64,000 nt of DNA. It comes from Nonomuraea sediminis. Lineage in GTDB: Bacteria; Actinomycetota; Actinomycetes; Streptosporangiales; Streptosporangiaceae. Positions within the stretch are counted from its first letter, which is position 1, and each line of letters starts with the position of its first letter. The notes below the pieces were generated by a model that was not told where the DNA came from, ran no database searches, and worked only from the letters and a program-made list of their open reading frames with translations. The stretch is from positions 1-64,000 of the forward strand of contig NZ_JAHDTI010000010.1 of the NCBI RefSeq assembly GCF_018531495.1. Direction: 5' to 3'. A program made the position numbers and the translations under genes. This document shows, piece by piece, positions 16,972 through 25,886 of this stretch.

Positions 16972-18612
16972 TTGCTGCTGCCACGACCCGTTCACCTCAC
17001 CCGAGACGGCACGGAGCCCTTCACCCTCACCACGGCCACAGTGATCGCCGCACCCCCCGAGCTCGCGCGGGTGGAAGGCTGGCTGCGTGGCGTGCTGTTC
17101 CCCGTGACCGGCCTGCCGCTGCCGCCCGGAGAGGCGCGGCCCGGGGCGATCGAGTTCACCCTGGCGGCCGGGCTCGGCCATGAAGCGTACCGCCTGACCG
17201 TGCGCCCCGGCGGGGTGCGCATCGAAGCGGGGGACGCGGCGGGGGCGTTCTACGGCGCGCAGACCCTGCGCCAGCTGCTGCCGCCCGCGGCCTTCCGCAG
17301 CGGCGCGGTCGGCGAGCGGGACTGGCTCGTCGCCCCGGTCACCGTCGAGGACCGGCCGAGATTCCGGTGGCGCGGCTGCCTCATCGACGTGGCCAGGCAC
17401 TTCCTGCCCAAGCCCGACCTGCTGCGGTACATCGACCTGCTGGCCGCGCACAAGCTCAACGTGCTGCACCTGCACCTGACCGACGATCAGGGCTGGCGGT
17501 TCGAGGTGAAGGGGTACCCGAAGCTGACCGAGGTCGGCGCCTGGCGGAGGGAGAGCCCGCTGGGGTCCCGCCGGCAGGGCCTGTTCGACGGCCGCCCGCA
17601 CGGCGGCTTCTACACCCAGGACGACCTGCGCGAGATCGTGTCGTACGCGGCGGACCGGTTCGTCACCGTGGTGCCCGAGATCGAGCTGCCCGGGCACTCC
17701 CAGGCCGCCATCGCCGCCTATCCGGAGCTGGGCAACCTCGACGACCCGCTGGAGGTCGCCACCCAGTGGGGCGTCTCCCCGAACGTGCTCAACGTCGAGG
17801 ACGCCACGCTCGCCTTCTACCGGGACGTGCTCGACCAGGTCATGGAGATCTTCCCCGGCGAGTACGTCTGCGTGGGCGGCGACGAGTGCCCCAAGACGCA
17901 GTGGCGGGAGAGCCCGTCGGCCCAGCGGCGCATCCGCGAGCTCGGCCTGCGCGACGAGGACGAGCTGCAGAGCTGGTTCATCCGCCAGTTCTCCGACCAT
18001 CTGACCGCGCGCGGGCGACGCCTGCTGGGCTGGGACGAGATCATCGAGGGCGGCCTGCCGCCGGGTGCGACCGTGGCGTCCTGGCGCGGCACGTACGGCG
18101 CGGTCGTGGCGGCCAGGGCCGGGCACGACGTGATCACGTGCCCGTTCACCCAGCTCTACCTCGACTTCCGGCAGTCGGACCGGCCCGACGAGCCGGTCCC
18201 GATCGGTAGCGTGATCTCGCTGCGCGACGTCCACGCCTTCGAACCGGTGCCGCCGGAGCTCACGGAGGCCGAGGCCGTCCGCGTGCTCGGCGCGCAGGCG
18301 AACCTCTGGACCGAGCACATCGACTCGCCTCGCGCGCTCGACTACATGGCCTTCCCCCGCCTGTCGGCCTTCGCCGAGGTCGTGTGGAGCCCCGCGGGCG
18401 GCGACTTCGACGACTTCCGAGCGCGGCTGCACCACCACGAGCTCCGGCTCGCCGCGCTGGGCGTGGAGTACCGCAAGGAGACCGGCCCCGAGCCGTGGCA
18501 GACGCGGCCGGACGTCAAGGGCTGGCCGCGCGAGCGGGCGGAGACCGAGGCCGAGGTGGCGGCCTGGACCCGCGGCATCCGACGAAACCTCAGTGGAGAG
18601 AGGCACGCATGA
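16972..18612 (+). CDS. GH20 beta-N-acetylhexosaminidase, cytoplasmic
   Basis: 546 residues. A GH20b-like N-terminal domain (about 1-125) precedes the TIM barrel: RFRWRGCLIDVARHFLPK, KLNVLHLHLTDDQGWRFEVK, and the catalytic pair in VCVGGDECPKTQW (Asp304-Glu305). C-terminal motifs include LLGWDEI and GAQANLWTEHI. GH20 enzymes release terminal GlcNAc or GalNAc by substrate-assisted catalysis. No signal peptide is seen, so it should act on imported oligosaccharides. The start is TTG with AGGGA upstream. Its stop overlaps the next gene's ATG (ATGA), so the two are translationally coupled. Confidence 0.95.
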   Translation: MLLPRPVHLTRDGTEPFTLTTATVIAAPPELARVEGWLRGVLFPVTGLPLPPGEARPGAIEFTLAAGLGHEAYRLTVRPGGVRIEAGDAAGAFYGAQTLRQLLPPAAFRSGAVGERDWLVAPVTVEDRPRFRWRGCLIDVARHFLPKPDLLRYIDLLAAHKLNVLHLHLTDDQGWRFEVKGYPKLTEVGAWRRESPLGSRRQGLFDGRPHGGFYTQDDLREIVSYAADRFVTVVPEIELPGHSQAAIAAYPELGNLDDPLEVATQWGVSPNVLNVEDATLAFYRDVLDQVMEIFPGEYVCVGGDECPKTQWRESPSAQRRIRELGLRDEDELQSWFIRQFSDHLTARGRRLLGWDEIIEGGLPPGATVASWRGTYGAVVAARAGHDVITCPFTQLYLDFRQSDRPDEPVPIGSVISLRDVHAFEPVPPELTEAEAVRVLGAQANLWTEHIDSPRALDYMAFPRLSAFAEVVWSPAGGDFDDFRARLHHHELRLAALGVEYRKETGPEPWQTRPDVKGWPRERAETEAEVAAWTRGIRRNLSGERHA

Positions 18613-20981
18613 CCAGACGCCTGTCCGTCATCCTCATCGGCTTATCCTGCCTGCTCGGCGTGATCACCCCGGCCCGTGCGGCGACTCCCGAGCTGTCGGC
18701 GTACTTCAGCAGGCCGAGCGTCGACGGCACGCTCGACGGCTCCCTGCTGACGCGGTTGCTGGGCCTGATCGACCTGGCCGCGCCGGGTTCCACTCTGCGC
18801 GTGGCGACGTACGTGCTGGAGATCAGGACCGTCAAGGACGAGCTCGTGGCGGCGCACGATCGCGGCGTCGACGTACGGGTGGTGTCCGAGGGGTCCGGTC
18901 ACGACCCGCTGCTCGACGAGTTGGCCGCCGCCGGCGTGCCGGTCACGCTCTGCACCATGGGCTGCAACGGCCCGGACACCGACATCAACCACCACAAGTT
19001 CTTCGTGTTCAGCCGCCTCACAGACGGCAGGACCGACGTGGTCGCGCAGAGCTCGCAGAACCTCAGCGCCGACAACTCCCTCCACCAGAACATGCTGATC
19101 AGCTCGGGCGACGCCGGGCTGGCCGCGGGCTACCGGCAGGTGTTCGACACGCTGGTCTCCCGGGTGCGGACGACCTGGAAGGCGCCCTTCACCTCCTCCA
19201 GCGGCAAGGTCACGGTGTGGATGGAGCCCCGCGACACCGCCTACGACCAGTCCGCCTACGGCGACGCCGACCTGGTCGCGGCCATGATCAAGGACGTGGG
19301 CTGCCCCGGCACGATCCGCGTGGCGCAGTCGCAGTTCGCCACGGACAGGCCGGCCGTCATCGACGCGCTCAAGGCGAAGAAGCAGCAGGGGTGCGGCGTC
19401 CAGGTGCTCGTCGCCGAGGGCAACCAGACGGTCTCGACCGCCCAGGAACTCGCCAAGGGCGGCATCGTGGTGCACACCTTCAGGCCCGGCGGCTGCCACT
19501 ATCCGGCCGGGGACACCTGCGCGCCCGACAACCTCCACTCGAAGATCATCCTGGTGGACGGGCCGTCGGCGGCGGCGGGCGGCGCGACGCGGCGCTACGT
19601 CTACACCGGCTCCCACAACCTCAACGCCGGCTCCCTGACCGCCTCGGACGACTCCTTCCTCCGTATCGACGACGCGGGGATCTACGCGGCGTACGACGCG
19701 GACTTCGCCGCGATGCTGGACGAGATGATCAAGTTCGTCCCCTCCGCCTATCCGGACGCCGCGCTCCAGATGGCCGCCAATGGCCCCGACGACCAGCGGG
19801 CGCCGAGGGCGGCCGCCATGCGCGCCGGCTACACGGCCGTGGCCTGGGAGGACGACCGTGATCGTGCCTCGGTGGACGGCACCGAGGTCTACGCGCGCAT
19901 CTACCACGACGGGCAGCCGGTGACCGGCCCCGTGAAGGTCTCGATGGGCGGGGCCGGGTGCGCGACCGGCTGGAACCACGTGCAGCCGTCGGCCGGCGTC
20001 GACGACACGGGCAACGCCTACGTCGCCTGGGCCGAGGACGGCGACTGCCGGGGCGAGCACAACATCGCGGTGCGCAGGCTCTCCCCGTCGGGCACGCTGA
20101 GCTCGACGATCTGGGCGAACGACCCGCAGTGGAGCGGCGACCAGACCCGACCGAGGATCGCGGTCCGGGGCGACGGCGGGTTCACGGTGGTCTGGGAGGA
20201 CGCGCCGACCAAGACCGTCCGCGCGGCCGGCTACGCCTCGCTGACCTCGCGTGCCTTCGCGCCGGTCCAGGTGGGCGCGGGCGACCGCCCGGACGTGGCC
20301 GTCGACGGCGCCGGCACCGCGACCGTGGTCTGGCAGCAGGCGCCCGACGTGTACGGCAAGCGCGTCTCGGCGACCGGCGCGACCGTCGCCGCCGCCACGA
20401 AGATCAACACCAACGCGGCCACCGAGCACCTGGCTCCCGCGGTGGCGACGACGGCGGGCGGCGACAGCGTCGTCGCCTGGAGCGACAACGTGGCGGTCAC
20501 CGGAGGCGACGTGAAGACCGTCTGGCGGGTGCGGACGCGAGGTCTGACGCCCTCCCTGGGATCGAGGTTCGCGGAGAACCCCGTCGCGTTCGGGAAGTAC
20601 GCACCGAACACGGTCTCCGACGGCGGCAAGGAGTACCCGCCGCTGTGCGGGAGGGTGTCGTCGGTGGACAGGTGCGCGGTCCAGGGATCGCCGTCCGTCG
20701 CCGTCGACGACAGCGGACGGTTCGTCGTCGGCTGGACCGAGTCCGACATCTGGAACGCCGGCCGTTCCTTCGAGGTGTACGCCCGCGGCTTCAACGCCGA
20801 CGGGACGACGGCCGGCCGGTTCCCCTGCGAGCGCATGAACCCGAACACGGCCGGCAGCCAGTCGGCCACCGCCGTCGCCGCCGACGCCACCGGCTTCCAC
20901 CTCTTCTACGCCGAGGACTTCGACGTCAACGGATACAGCGATGTCGTGGCGCGGACCGGCTTCACCAACACCGAATTCTGA
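18609..20981 (+). CDS. Secreted phospholipase D-like protein with C-terminal repeat domain
   Basis: 790 residues with a signal peptide (LSVILIGLSCLLGVITPARA). The PLD half (about 30-385) has two phosphatidyltransferase motifs. The first is NHHKFFVFSRL with H128/K130, followed by QSSQNLS. The second is canonical, LHSKIILVDGPS with H310/K312, followed by TGSHNLN. In motif 1 the usual Asp is Ser, as in several actinomycete PLD-like proteins. From about 390 on there are about seven repeats with a 'VAWxD' core (AVAWEDDRD, AYVAWAEDGD, FTVVWEDA, ATVVWQQA, SVVAWSDN, FVVGWTES, FHLFYAED), suggesting a beta-propeller. It presumably cleaves a phosphodiester outside the cell; lipid, nucleic acid or teichoic-type polymer are all possible. 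Confidence 0.9.
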   Translation: MTRRLSVILIGLSCLLGVITPARAATPELSAYFSRPSVDGTLDGSLLTRLLGLIDLAAPGSTLRVATYVLEIRTVKDELVAAHDRGVDVRVVSEGSGHDPLLDELAAAGVPVTLCTMGCNGPDTDINHHKFFVFSRLTDGRTDVVAQSSQNLSADNSLHQNMLISSGDAGLAAGYRQVFDTLVSRVRTTWKAPFTSSSGKVTVWMEPRDTAYDQSAYGDADLVAAMIKDVGCPGTIRVAQSQFATDRPAVIDALKAKKQQGCGVQVLVAEGNQTVSTAQELAKGGIVVHTFRPGGCHYPAGDTCAPDNLHSKIILVDGPSAAAGGATRRYVYTGSHNLNAGSLTASDDSFLRIDDAGIYAAYDADFAAMLDEMIKFVPSAYPDAALQMAANGPDDQRAPRAAAMRAGYTAVAWEDDRDRASVDGTEVYARIYHDGQPVTGPVKVSMGGAGCATGWNHVQPSAGVDDTGNAYVAWAEDGDCRGEHNIAVRRLSPSGTLSSTIWANDPQWSGDQTRPRIAVRGDGGFTVVWEDAPTKTVRAAGYASLTSRAFAPVQVGAGDRPDVAVDGAGTATVVWQQAPDVYGKRVSATGATVAAATKINTNAATEHLAPAVATTAGGDSVVAWSDNVAVTGGDVKTVWRVRTRGLTPSLGSRFAENPVAFGKYAPNTVSDGGKEYPPLCGRVSSVDRCAVQGSPSVAVDDSGRFVVGWTESDIWNAGRSFEVYARGFNADGTTAGRFPCERMNPNTAGSQSATAVAADATGFHLFYAEDFDVNGYSDVVARTGFTNTEF

Positions 20982-21065
20982 GCGGAGCGCCGCCCTCCGC
21001 GCCGATCCCTCGCGATCGAGACCCTGACCACCACCCCCGACGCTTCCAGAGAGAAGGAACCCCCC

Positions 21066-22310
21066 GTGCGTCTGCGTATGGCATTGGTCGCCACCCTGGC
21101 CGTGACCCTGGCCGGTTGTGGCTCCGGCACCGACACCACCACCAAGTCCGGAAAAATCACGATCAACTACGCGATTTGGGAGAAGAACGACCAAGCCAGC
21201 ACCCAGAAAATCATCGACGCCTTCCAGAAGCAGCACCCCGACGTCACGGTCAAGCTGGAGATCACCCCCTGGGACCAGTACTGGACCAAGCTCCAGACCG
21301 CCGCCACCGGCGGCGCGGCCCCCGACGTCTTCTGGATGAACAGCCTCAACGTCCGCCTGTACGCCAAGGGCGGCGTGCTCGCCCCCATCGCGAACGCCGA
21401 CGTCAGCTCCTTCCCGCAGGCGATCGTGGACGGCTACCGCTACGACGGCAAGCTGTACGGCATGCCGCGCGACGTCGGCCTCCCCGTGCTCTGGTACGAC
21501 AAGGAGCTCTTCGACAAGGCCGGCGTCAAGTACCCGACCGCCGACTGGACCTGGGACGACCTCAGGGCCGCCGCCAAGAAGCTGACCGACCCGGCCAAGA
21601 AGCAGTACGGCCTGCTGGCCCCCATGTGGGACCAGGGTGGCTTCTACCCCACGATGATCCAGGCCGGCGGCCACGTCATCTCCGCCGACGGCAAGAAGTC
21701 GGGCTTCGACGAGCCCGGCTCCATCCAGGGCCTGGAGTTCTGGACCGACATGATCAACAAGGACAAGGTCGCCCCGCCCGCCCAGGCGACGACCGACACC
21801 GATCCCATCCAGCTGTTCATGACCGGCAAGTACGCCATGTACTACGGCGGCTCCTGGCTCGCCACCGCGTTCAAGGCCAACACCGAGCGCGGCGACAAGG
21901 TCGACGTGGCGCCCCTGCCCAAGGGGCCGGCGCAGGAGGCCGTCATCCTGCTCGGCCTGGCCAACGCCGTCTCGGCCAAGAGCGAGCACCCGGTTGAGAG
22001 CGCGCAGTTCGCCACGTTCCTCTCCTCCGAGGAGGCCGAGAAGATCCTCAGCGACACCGGCGGCGCCTCGGTCTCCTCGCGGGCGGGCACCCAGGACGGC
22101 TGGTTCAACGCCTTCCCGAACTACCACCTGAAGGAGGCGTTCGACGCCTCGATCCCGCACGGCGTGCCGTACCCCGTCTCCCTGAACACCGCCAAGTGGC
22201 AGGACGTGCAGAACAAGCTCCTCGCCGAGGCGTGGGCGGGCAAGCGGCCGACCGCGGACGCGGCCAGGGAGATCGCCGCGCAGATGAACGAGATCCTGGC
22301 CAAGGAGTAG
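21066..22310 (+). CDS. Sugar ABC transporter substrate-binding lipoprotein
   Basis: 414 residues. The N-terminal lipobox VTLAGC (Cys18) marks a lipoprotein. The mature part is a family 1 (MalE-type) solute-binding protein: INYAIWEKNDQASTQKIIDA, PDVFWMNSLNVRLYAKGG, YDGKLYGMPRDVGLPVLWYD, and FMTGKYAMYYGGSWL. The start is GTG after AGAAGGAA. It is followed by two permease genes and no ATPase gene, as usual for actinomycete CUT1 systems that share a general MsiK-type ATPase. Context with GH20 suggests a GlcNAc-containing oligosaccharide as ligand. Confidence 0.95.
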   Translation: MRLRMALVATLAVTLAGCGSGTDTTTKSGKITINYAIWEKNDQASTQKIIDAFQKQHPDVTVKLEITPWDQYWTKLQTAATGGAAPDVFWMNSLNVRLYAKGGVLAPIANADVSSFPQAIVDGYRYDGKLYGMPRDVGLPVLWYDKELFDKAGVKYPTADWTWDDLRAAAKKLTDPAKKQYGLLAPMWDQGGFYPTMIQAGGHVISADGKKSGFDEPGSIQGLEFWTDMINKDKVAPPAQATTDTDPIQLFMTGKYAMYYGGSWLATAFKANTERGDKVDVAPLPKGPAQEAVILLGLANAVSAKSEHPVESAQFATFLSSEEAEKILSDTGGASVSSRAGTQDGWFNAFPNYHLKEAFDASIPHGVPYPVSLNTAKWQDVQNKLLAEAWAGKRPTADAAREIAAQMNEILAKE

Positions 22311-22313
22311 CGG

Positions 22314-23243
22314 ATGCTGCTGACCGAGGAACGGGCCGCCGTCAAGGCGGCGGCCCGGCCGGGGCGGCGGCCGCGCCGCGACTGGCTCTGGGGTTACGGG
22401 CTGATCGCGCCCATGGCCCTCGGGCTGGCCGTGTTCTACCTGTGGCCGATCGTCCAGACGCTCTACCTGAGCTTCACCGAGTCGGGCGTGTTCGGCGGGC
22501 AGACGTGGGTGGGGCTCGACAACTTCGCCGCCCTCTTCGGCGACGAGGAGATGCTCGGCGCGTTGCGCAACACGCTGCTCTACTCCGTGCTCGTGCTCAT
22601 CGGGGTGCCGCTGGCGATCGTGATCGCGGCGCTGCTCAACGTGCCGGGGCTGCGCGGGCTCGGTTTCTACCGCACGCTGTACTTCCTGCCCGTGGTCACC
22701 ATGCCCGCGGCCGTCGGCCTGACCTGGCGCTACCTGTACAACGGCGACTTCGGCCTGATCAACTACCTGCTCGGCGAGATCGGGATCGACGGGCCCTACT
22801 GGGTCTCCGACCCCGAGTTCGCGATCTACGCCATCGCGGTGGTCGGGATCTGGAGCTCGCTCGGGTACAACGCCGTGCTGTTCCTGGCCGGGCTGCAGGG
22901 GATCCCGAAGCACTATTACGAGGCCGCCGCGATCGATGGCGCGGGCAGGATGCGGCAGTTCTTCCGCATCACGCTGCCGCTGCTCACGCCCACCACGTTC
23001 TTCGTCATGGTGATCACGCTGATCAACGCTCTGCAGGTGTTCGACCTGGTCTACCTCATGATCGACACCAAGAGCCCGGCGATGGCGGGGAGCCGTACGA
23101 TCGTCTACCTCTTCTACGAGCAGGGCTTCGTGCAGAACAGCCGCGGCTACGCAGCCGCGATCGCGGTCGTGCTGCTGGCCCTGATCCTCGCGCTGACCGC
23201 CCTCCAGTTCAGGCTGCAGAGGCGGTGGGTCCACTATGAGTAG
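22314..23243 (+). CDS. ABC sugar permease, MalF-type
   Basis: 309 residues with six predicted membrane helices. The cytoplasmic EAA loop is YEAAAIDGAGRMRQFFRITL, then PLLTPT. The N-terminal segment GLIAPMALGLAVFYLWPIV is typical of CUT1 MalF-like subunits. Its ATG follows the previous stop by a few bases, with AAGGAG formed by the end of that gene. Its 3' end overlaps the next permease gene by 8 bp. Confidence 0.95.
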   Translation: MLLTEERAAVKAAARPGRRPRRDWLWGYGLIAPMALGLAVFYLWPIVQTLYLSFTESGVFGGQTWVGLDNFAALFGDEEMLGALRNTLLYSVLVLIGVPLAIVIAALLNVPGLRGLGFYRTLYFLPVVTMPAAVGLTWRYLYNGDFGLINYLLGEIGIDGPYWVSDPEFAIYAIAVVGIWSSLGYNAVLFLAGLQGIPKHYYEAAAIDGAGRMRQFFRITLPLLTPTTFFVMVITLINALQVFDLVYLMIDTKSPAMAGSRTIVYLFYEQGFVQNSRGYAAAIAVVLLALILALTALQFRLQRRWVHYE

Positions 23244-24045
23244 GCGCTGGATCGTGCACGCGGTCCTGCTCGCCGGTGGGCTGATCATGATCACGCCGTT
23301 CGTCTGGCAGCTCGTGGTCTCGCTGCAGACGGTCACCGAGTCGATGCGGGTGCCGCCCACGCCGGTCCCCTCCTGGCAGTGGCACAACTTCGCCGACGTG
23401 TTCAGGACCGTGCCGCTCGGGCGGCAGTTCCTCAACACCGTGATCGTCACGGCGGCGGTGACGGCCGGGCAGCTGCTGCTCTGCTCGCTCGCGGCCTTCG
23501 CCTTCGCGCGGCTGGACTTCCCCGGGCGCGGGCCGATCTTCATGCTGTTCCTGGCCGTGCTGATGGTGCCGGGAGAGCTGTTCCTGCTGCCCCGGTACGA
23601 GATCATGCAGGGGCTCGGCTGGCTCAACACCCTCCAGGCGCTCATCGCCCCCGGGGTCTTCGGGGCCTTCGGCACGTTCCTGCTGCGGCAGTTCTTCAAG
23701 ACGCTGCCCAGGGAACTGGACGAGGCGGCGCGCCTGGACGGCGCCAACCCGCTGCAGATCTACTGGTGGATCATGCTGCCGCTGGTGCGGCCCGGGCTGC
23801 TGGCGCTCGGGCTGCTGACCGTCATGTGGTCCTGGAGCAGCCTGCTCTGGCCGCTGGTGGTCAACACCGACCCGGAGATGATGACGCTCTCCGCCGGGCT
23901 GGCCTCGCTGCGCGGCCAGTACCTGACCAATTACCCGATCCTCTTCGCCGGGTCCGTCGTCGCCTCGCTGCCCGTGATCGTTCTTTTCGTAGTCATGCAG
24001 CGACAGCTGATCGCCGGGATCGCGTTCACCGGCTCGAAGGGCTGA
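23236..24045 (+). CDS. ABC sugar permease, MalG-type
   Basis: 269 residues, six membrane helices, with EAA loop LDEAARLDGANPLQIYWWIM, then LPLVRPGL. It pairs with the preceding permease to form the channel for oligosaccharide uptake. TVMWSWSSLLWPLVVNTDPE is a common MalG-type stretch. The overlapping start implies coupled translation. Confidence 0.95.
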   Translation: MSRRWIVHAVLLAGGLIMITPFVWQLVVSLQTVTESMRVPPTPVPSWQWHNFADVFRTVPLGRQFLNTVIVTAAVTAGQLLLCSLAAFAFARLDFPGRGPIFMLFLAVLMVPGELFLLPRYEIMQGLGWLNTLQALIAPGVFGAFGTFLLRQFFKTLPRELDEAARLDGANPLQIYWWIMLPLVRPGLLALGLLTVMWSWSSLLWPLVVNTDPEMMTLSAGLASLRGQYLTNYPILFAGSVVASLPVIVLFVVMQRQLIAGIAFTGSKG

Positions 24046-24091
24046 TCCACCAGTCTTTTCTCCCGTTGTATCCCCCTATCGAGGAGTATGT

Positions 24092-25840
24092 GTGCATTCC
24101 CTTCGCAAGTGGATCGTCGTCGCCTTAGGCGTCACTCTGGCCTCCTCCGCCTCACCGGCACTGGCCGACCCGAAGCCTGTGGACGTGCAACTGCTGTCCC
24201 TCACCGACTTCCACGGCTACATCACCCCGCAGAACAACGCCACCGACGGGACGATCAAGGATCCGCAAGGGAACACCCTGGTGGTGGGCGGCGCGCCGTA
24301 CGTGGCGACGCATCTGGACAAGCTCCGGCAAGGCCATGAGAACACGGTCACGTTCTCGGCCGGTGACAACTTCAGCGGCTGGCCGACCGAGGTGTCCTAC
24401 CACGCCGACGAGCCGACGATCGAGTTCCTCAACAAGATCAAGCTCGACTTCACGACCGTGGGCAACCACGAGCTCGACCGGTCGCTGGAGTTCCTGCGCG
24501 ACCACATGGGCGAGGGCGAGTGCTTCGGCGAGATCGGGGTCGACAGCTGCTTCACCGACTCCGACGGGCGGCAGTTCCACGGCGCCGACTTCGCCATCTC
24601 GACGGCCAACATCACGCGGAAGGGCGACACCCGGCCGGTGCTCCCGCCGTACGTGATCAAGCGCTTCCAGGGCATCCCCGTCGGGTTCATCAACCTGACC
24701 ACGCCCACCACGGTGGACGGCTCCACCTCCTACCAGCCGTCACTGGACAACCTGCCGCTGGTGGAGACGGCCAACAAGTACGCCGCCATCCTCAAGCGGC
24801 GCGGCGTCAAGGCCATCGTCGCCAACGTGCACGAGGGCGGCAAGGCCGGAGACGACTACAACGGCTGCGCCGACCAGAAGAACGGGCCGATCTGGGACTT
24901 CGCCGCCAACGCCTCGCCCGACATCGACGTCATCGTCACGGGCCACTGGCACTGGTACTTCACCTGCTCGCTACCCGACCCGGCGGGTAACCCCCGCCCG
25001 GTCGTCGAGGCCGCCAACCACGGCCGCCTCATCAACGAGATCAACCTGAAGCTCGACCACCGTACCCGCGACGTCATCAGGTCCGAGACCACCGCGGTCA
25101 ACCACCCCGTGACCCGCGACGTCACCCCCGACCCCGCCATGGTGAAGCTGGTCGACCACTGGAACGCCAAGCAGAAGGAGACCTACGCCAAGCCGTACGG
25201 GACCATCACCGGCGACCTCACCAGGACCCGCGACGCGACGGGGCAGAGCACGCTCGGCAACACCGTGGCCGACGTGGCCTACTTCGACTCGCAGCGGACC
25301 GAGGGCGGCAAGGCCGACCTGGCCATGGTGGCCGTCGCCCCGACCAAGGGCTCCAACTCCCTGCGCGGCGACCTGCTGTTCGCCAAGGGCACGAACCCCG
25401 CCGACAGCGACGGGCAGGTGCTCATGGGCGAGTCGTGGGCGGCGTGGGGTTACGCCAACCCGGTGCTCACGGTCTCGGTCAAGGGCTCGCAGCTCGAGCA
25501 GGCCCTGGAGCAGCAGTGGCAGACGCAGGCCAACGGCACCGTGAAGTTCGCGCCGCTGGCCGTGTCCAAGAACGTCCGCTTCTCCTACTCCGCGAACCGG
25601 CCCGTCGGGGACCGGGTCAACCCCGCCGACGTGATCGTGAACGGGCAGCCGCTCGACACCGGCAGGACCTACCGGCTCGCCGCGCTGGCCTACACGCTGA
25701 TCGGCGCCGACGGCTACCCCGCCTTCGCCGGGTACACCGACGCCGTGCGCGGCAACCGCGACTACGAGGCCATGCGGGCCTACCTGCGGCAGGGGCCGGT
25801 GGCCCCGCCCGCCCTGAACCGGGCGGTGCCGCTGATGTAG
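24092..25840 (+). CDS. Secreted 5'-nucleotidase/UshA-like metallophosphoesterase
   Basis: 582 residues with a signal peptide (WIVVALGVTLASSASPALA). The N-terminal metallophosphatase domain shows all metal-ligand motifs: LTDFHGY (D39, H41), FSAGDNFSG, TVGNHELD, NVHEGG and VTGHWHW. The C-terminal 5_nucleotid_C domain (about 360-560) contains STLGNTVADVAYFDSQR and AALAYTLIGADGYPAF. Family members hydrolyse nucleotides, UDP-sugars or cyclic phosphodiesters outside the cell. The start is GTG after GAGGAG, 46 bp after the permease. With the PLD-like protein it could strip phosphate from sugar phosphates before uptake; that role is inference. Confidence 0.93.
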   Translation: MHSLRKWIVVALGVTLASSASPALADPKPVDVQLLSLTDFHGYITPQNNATDGTIKDPQGNTLVVGGAPYVATHLDKLRQGHENTVTFSAGDNFSGWPTEVSYHADEPTIEFLNKIKLDFTTVGNHELDRSLEFLRDHMGEGECFGEIGVDSCFTDSDGRQFHGADFAISTANITRKGDTRPVLPPYVIKRFQGIPVGFINLTTPTTVDGSTSYQPSLDNLPLVETANKYAAILKRRGVKAIVANVHEGGKAGDDYNGCADQKNGPIWDFAANASPDIDVIVTGHWHWYFTCSLPDPAGNPRPVVEAANHGRLINEINLKLDHRTRDVIRSETTAVNHPVTRDVTPDPAMVKLVDHWNAKQKETYAKPYGTITGDLTRTRDATGQSTLGNTVADVAYFDSQRTEGGKADLAMVAVAPTKGSNSLRGDLLFAKGTNPADSDGQVLMGESWAAWGYANPVLTVSVKGSQLEQALEQQWQTQANGTVKFAPLAVSKNVRFSYSANRPVGDRVNPADVIVNGQPLDTGRTYRLAALAYTLIGADGYPAFAGYTDAVRGNRDYEAMRAYLRQGPVAPPALNRAVPLM

Positions 25841-25846
25841 GACTCC

Positions 25847-25876
25847 GGGTGCGGGGGACCCGCGTCCCCCGCACCC
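25847..25876 (+). terminator. Perfect 13-bp hairpin closing the GH20-UshA operon
   Basis: GGGTGCGGGGGAC and GTCCCCCGCACCC form a perfect stem with a four-base loop, seven bases after the UshA stop codon and ten bases before the next IS end. No T-run follows, but position and stability fit an intrinsic terminator. Confidence 0.8.
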
Positions 25877-25886
25877 GCGCGGGCAC

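Noticed and set aside
16867..18606. A 579-codon minus-strand frame opposite the GH20 gene
   Set aside because: GH20 motifs and the catalytic Asp-Glu are on the plus strand; the minus frame has no motif and no ribosome site.
18642..23747. A 1701-codon open frame on the minus strand across the transporter genes
   Set aside because: It is the complementary shadow of well-supported genes (PLD-like, binding protein, permeases) and has low-complexity Arg/Gly/Val content with no domains; high GC makes such frames common.
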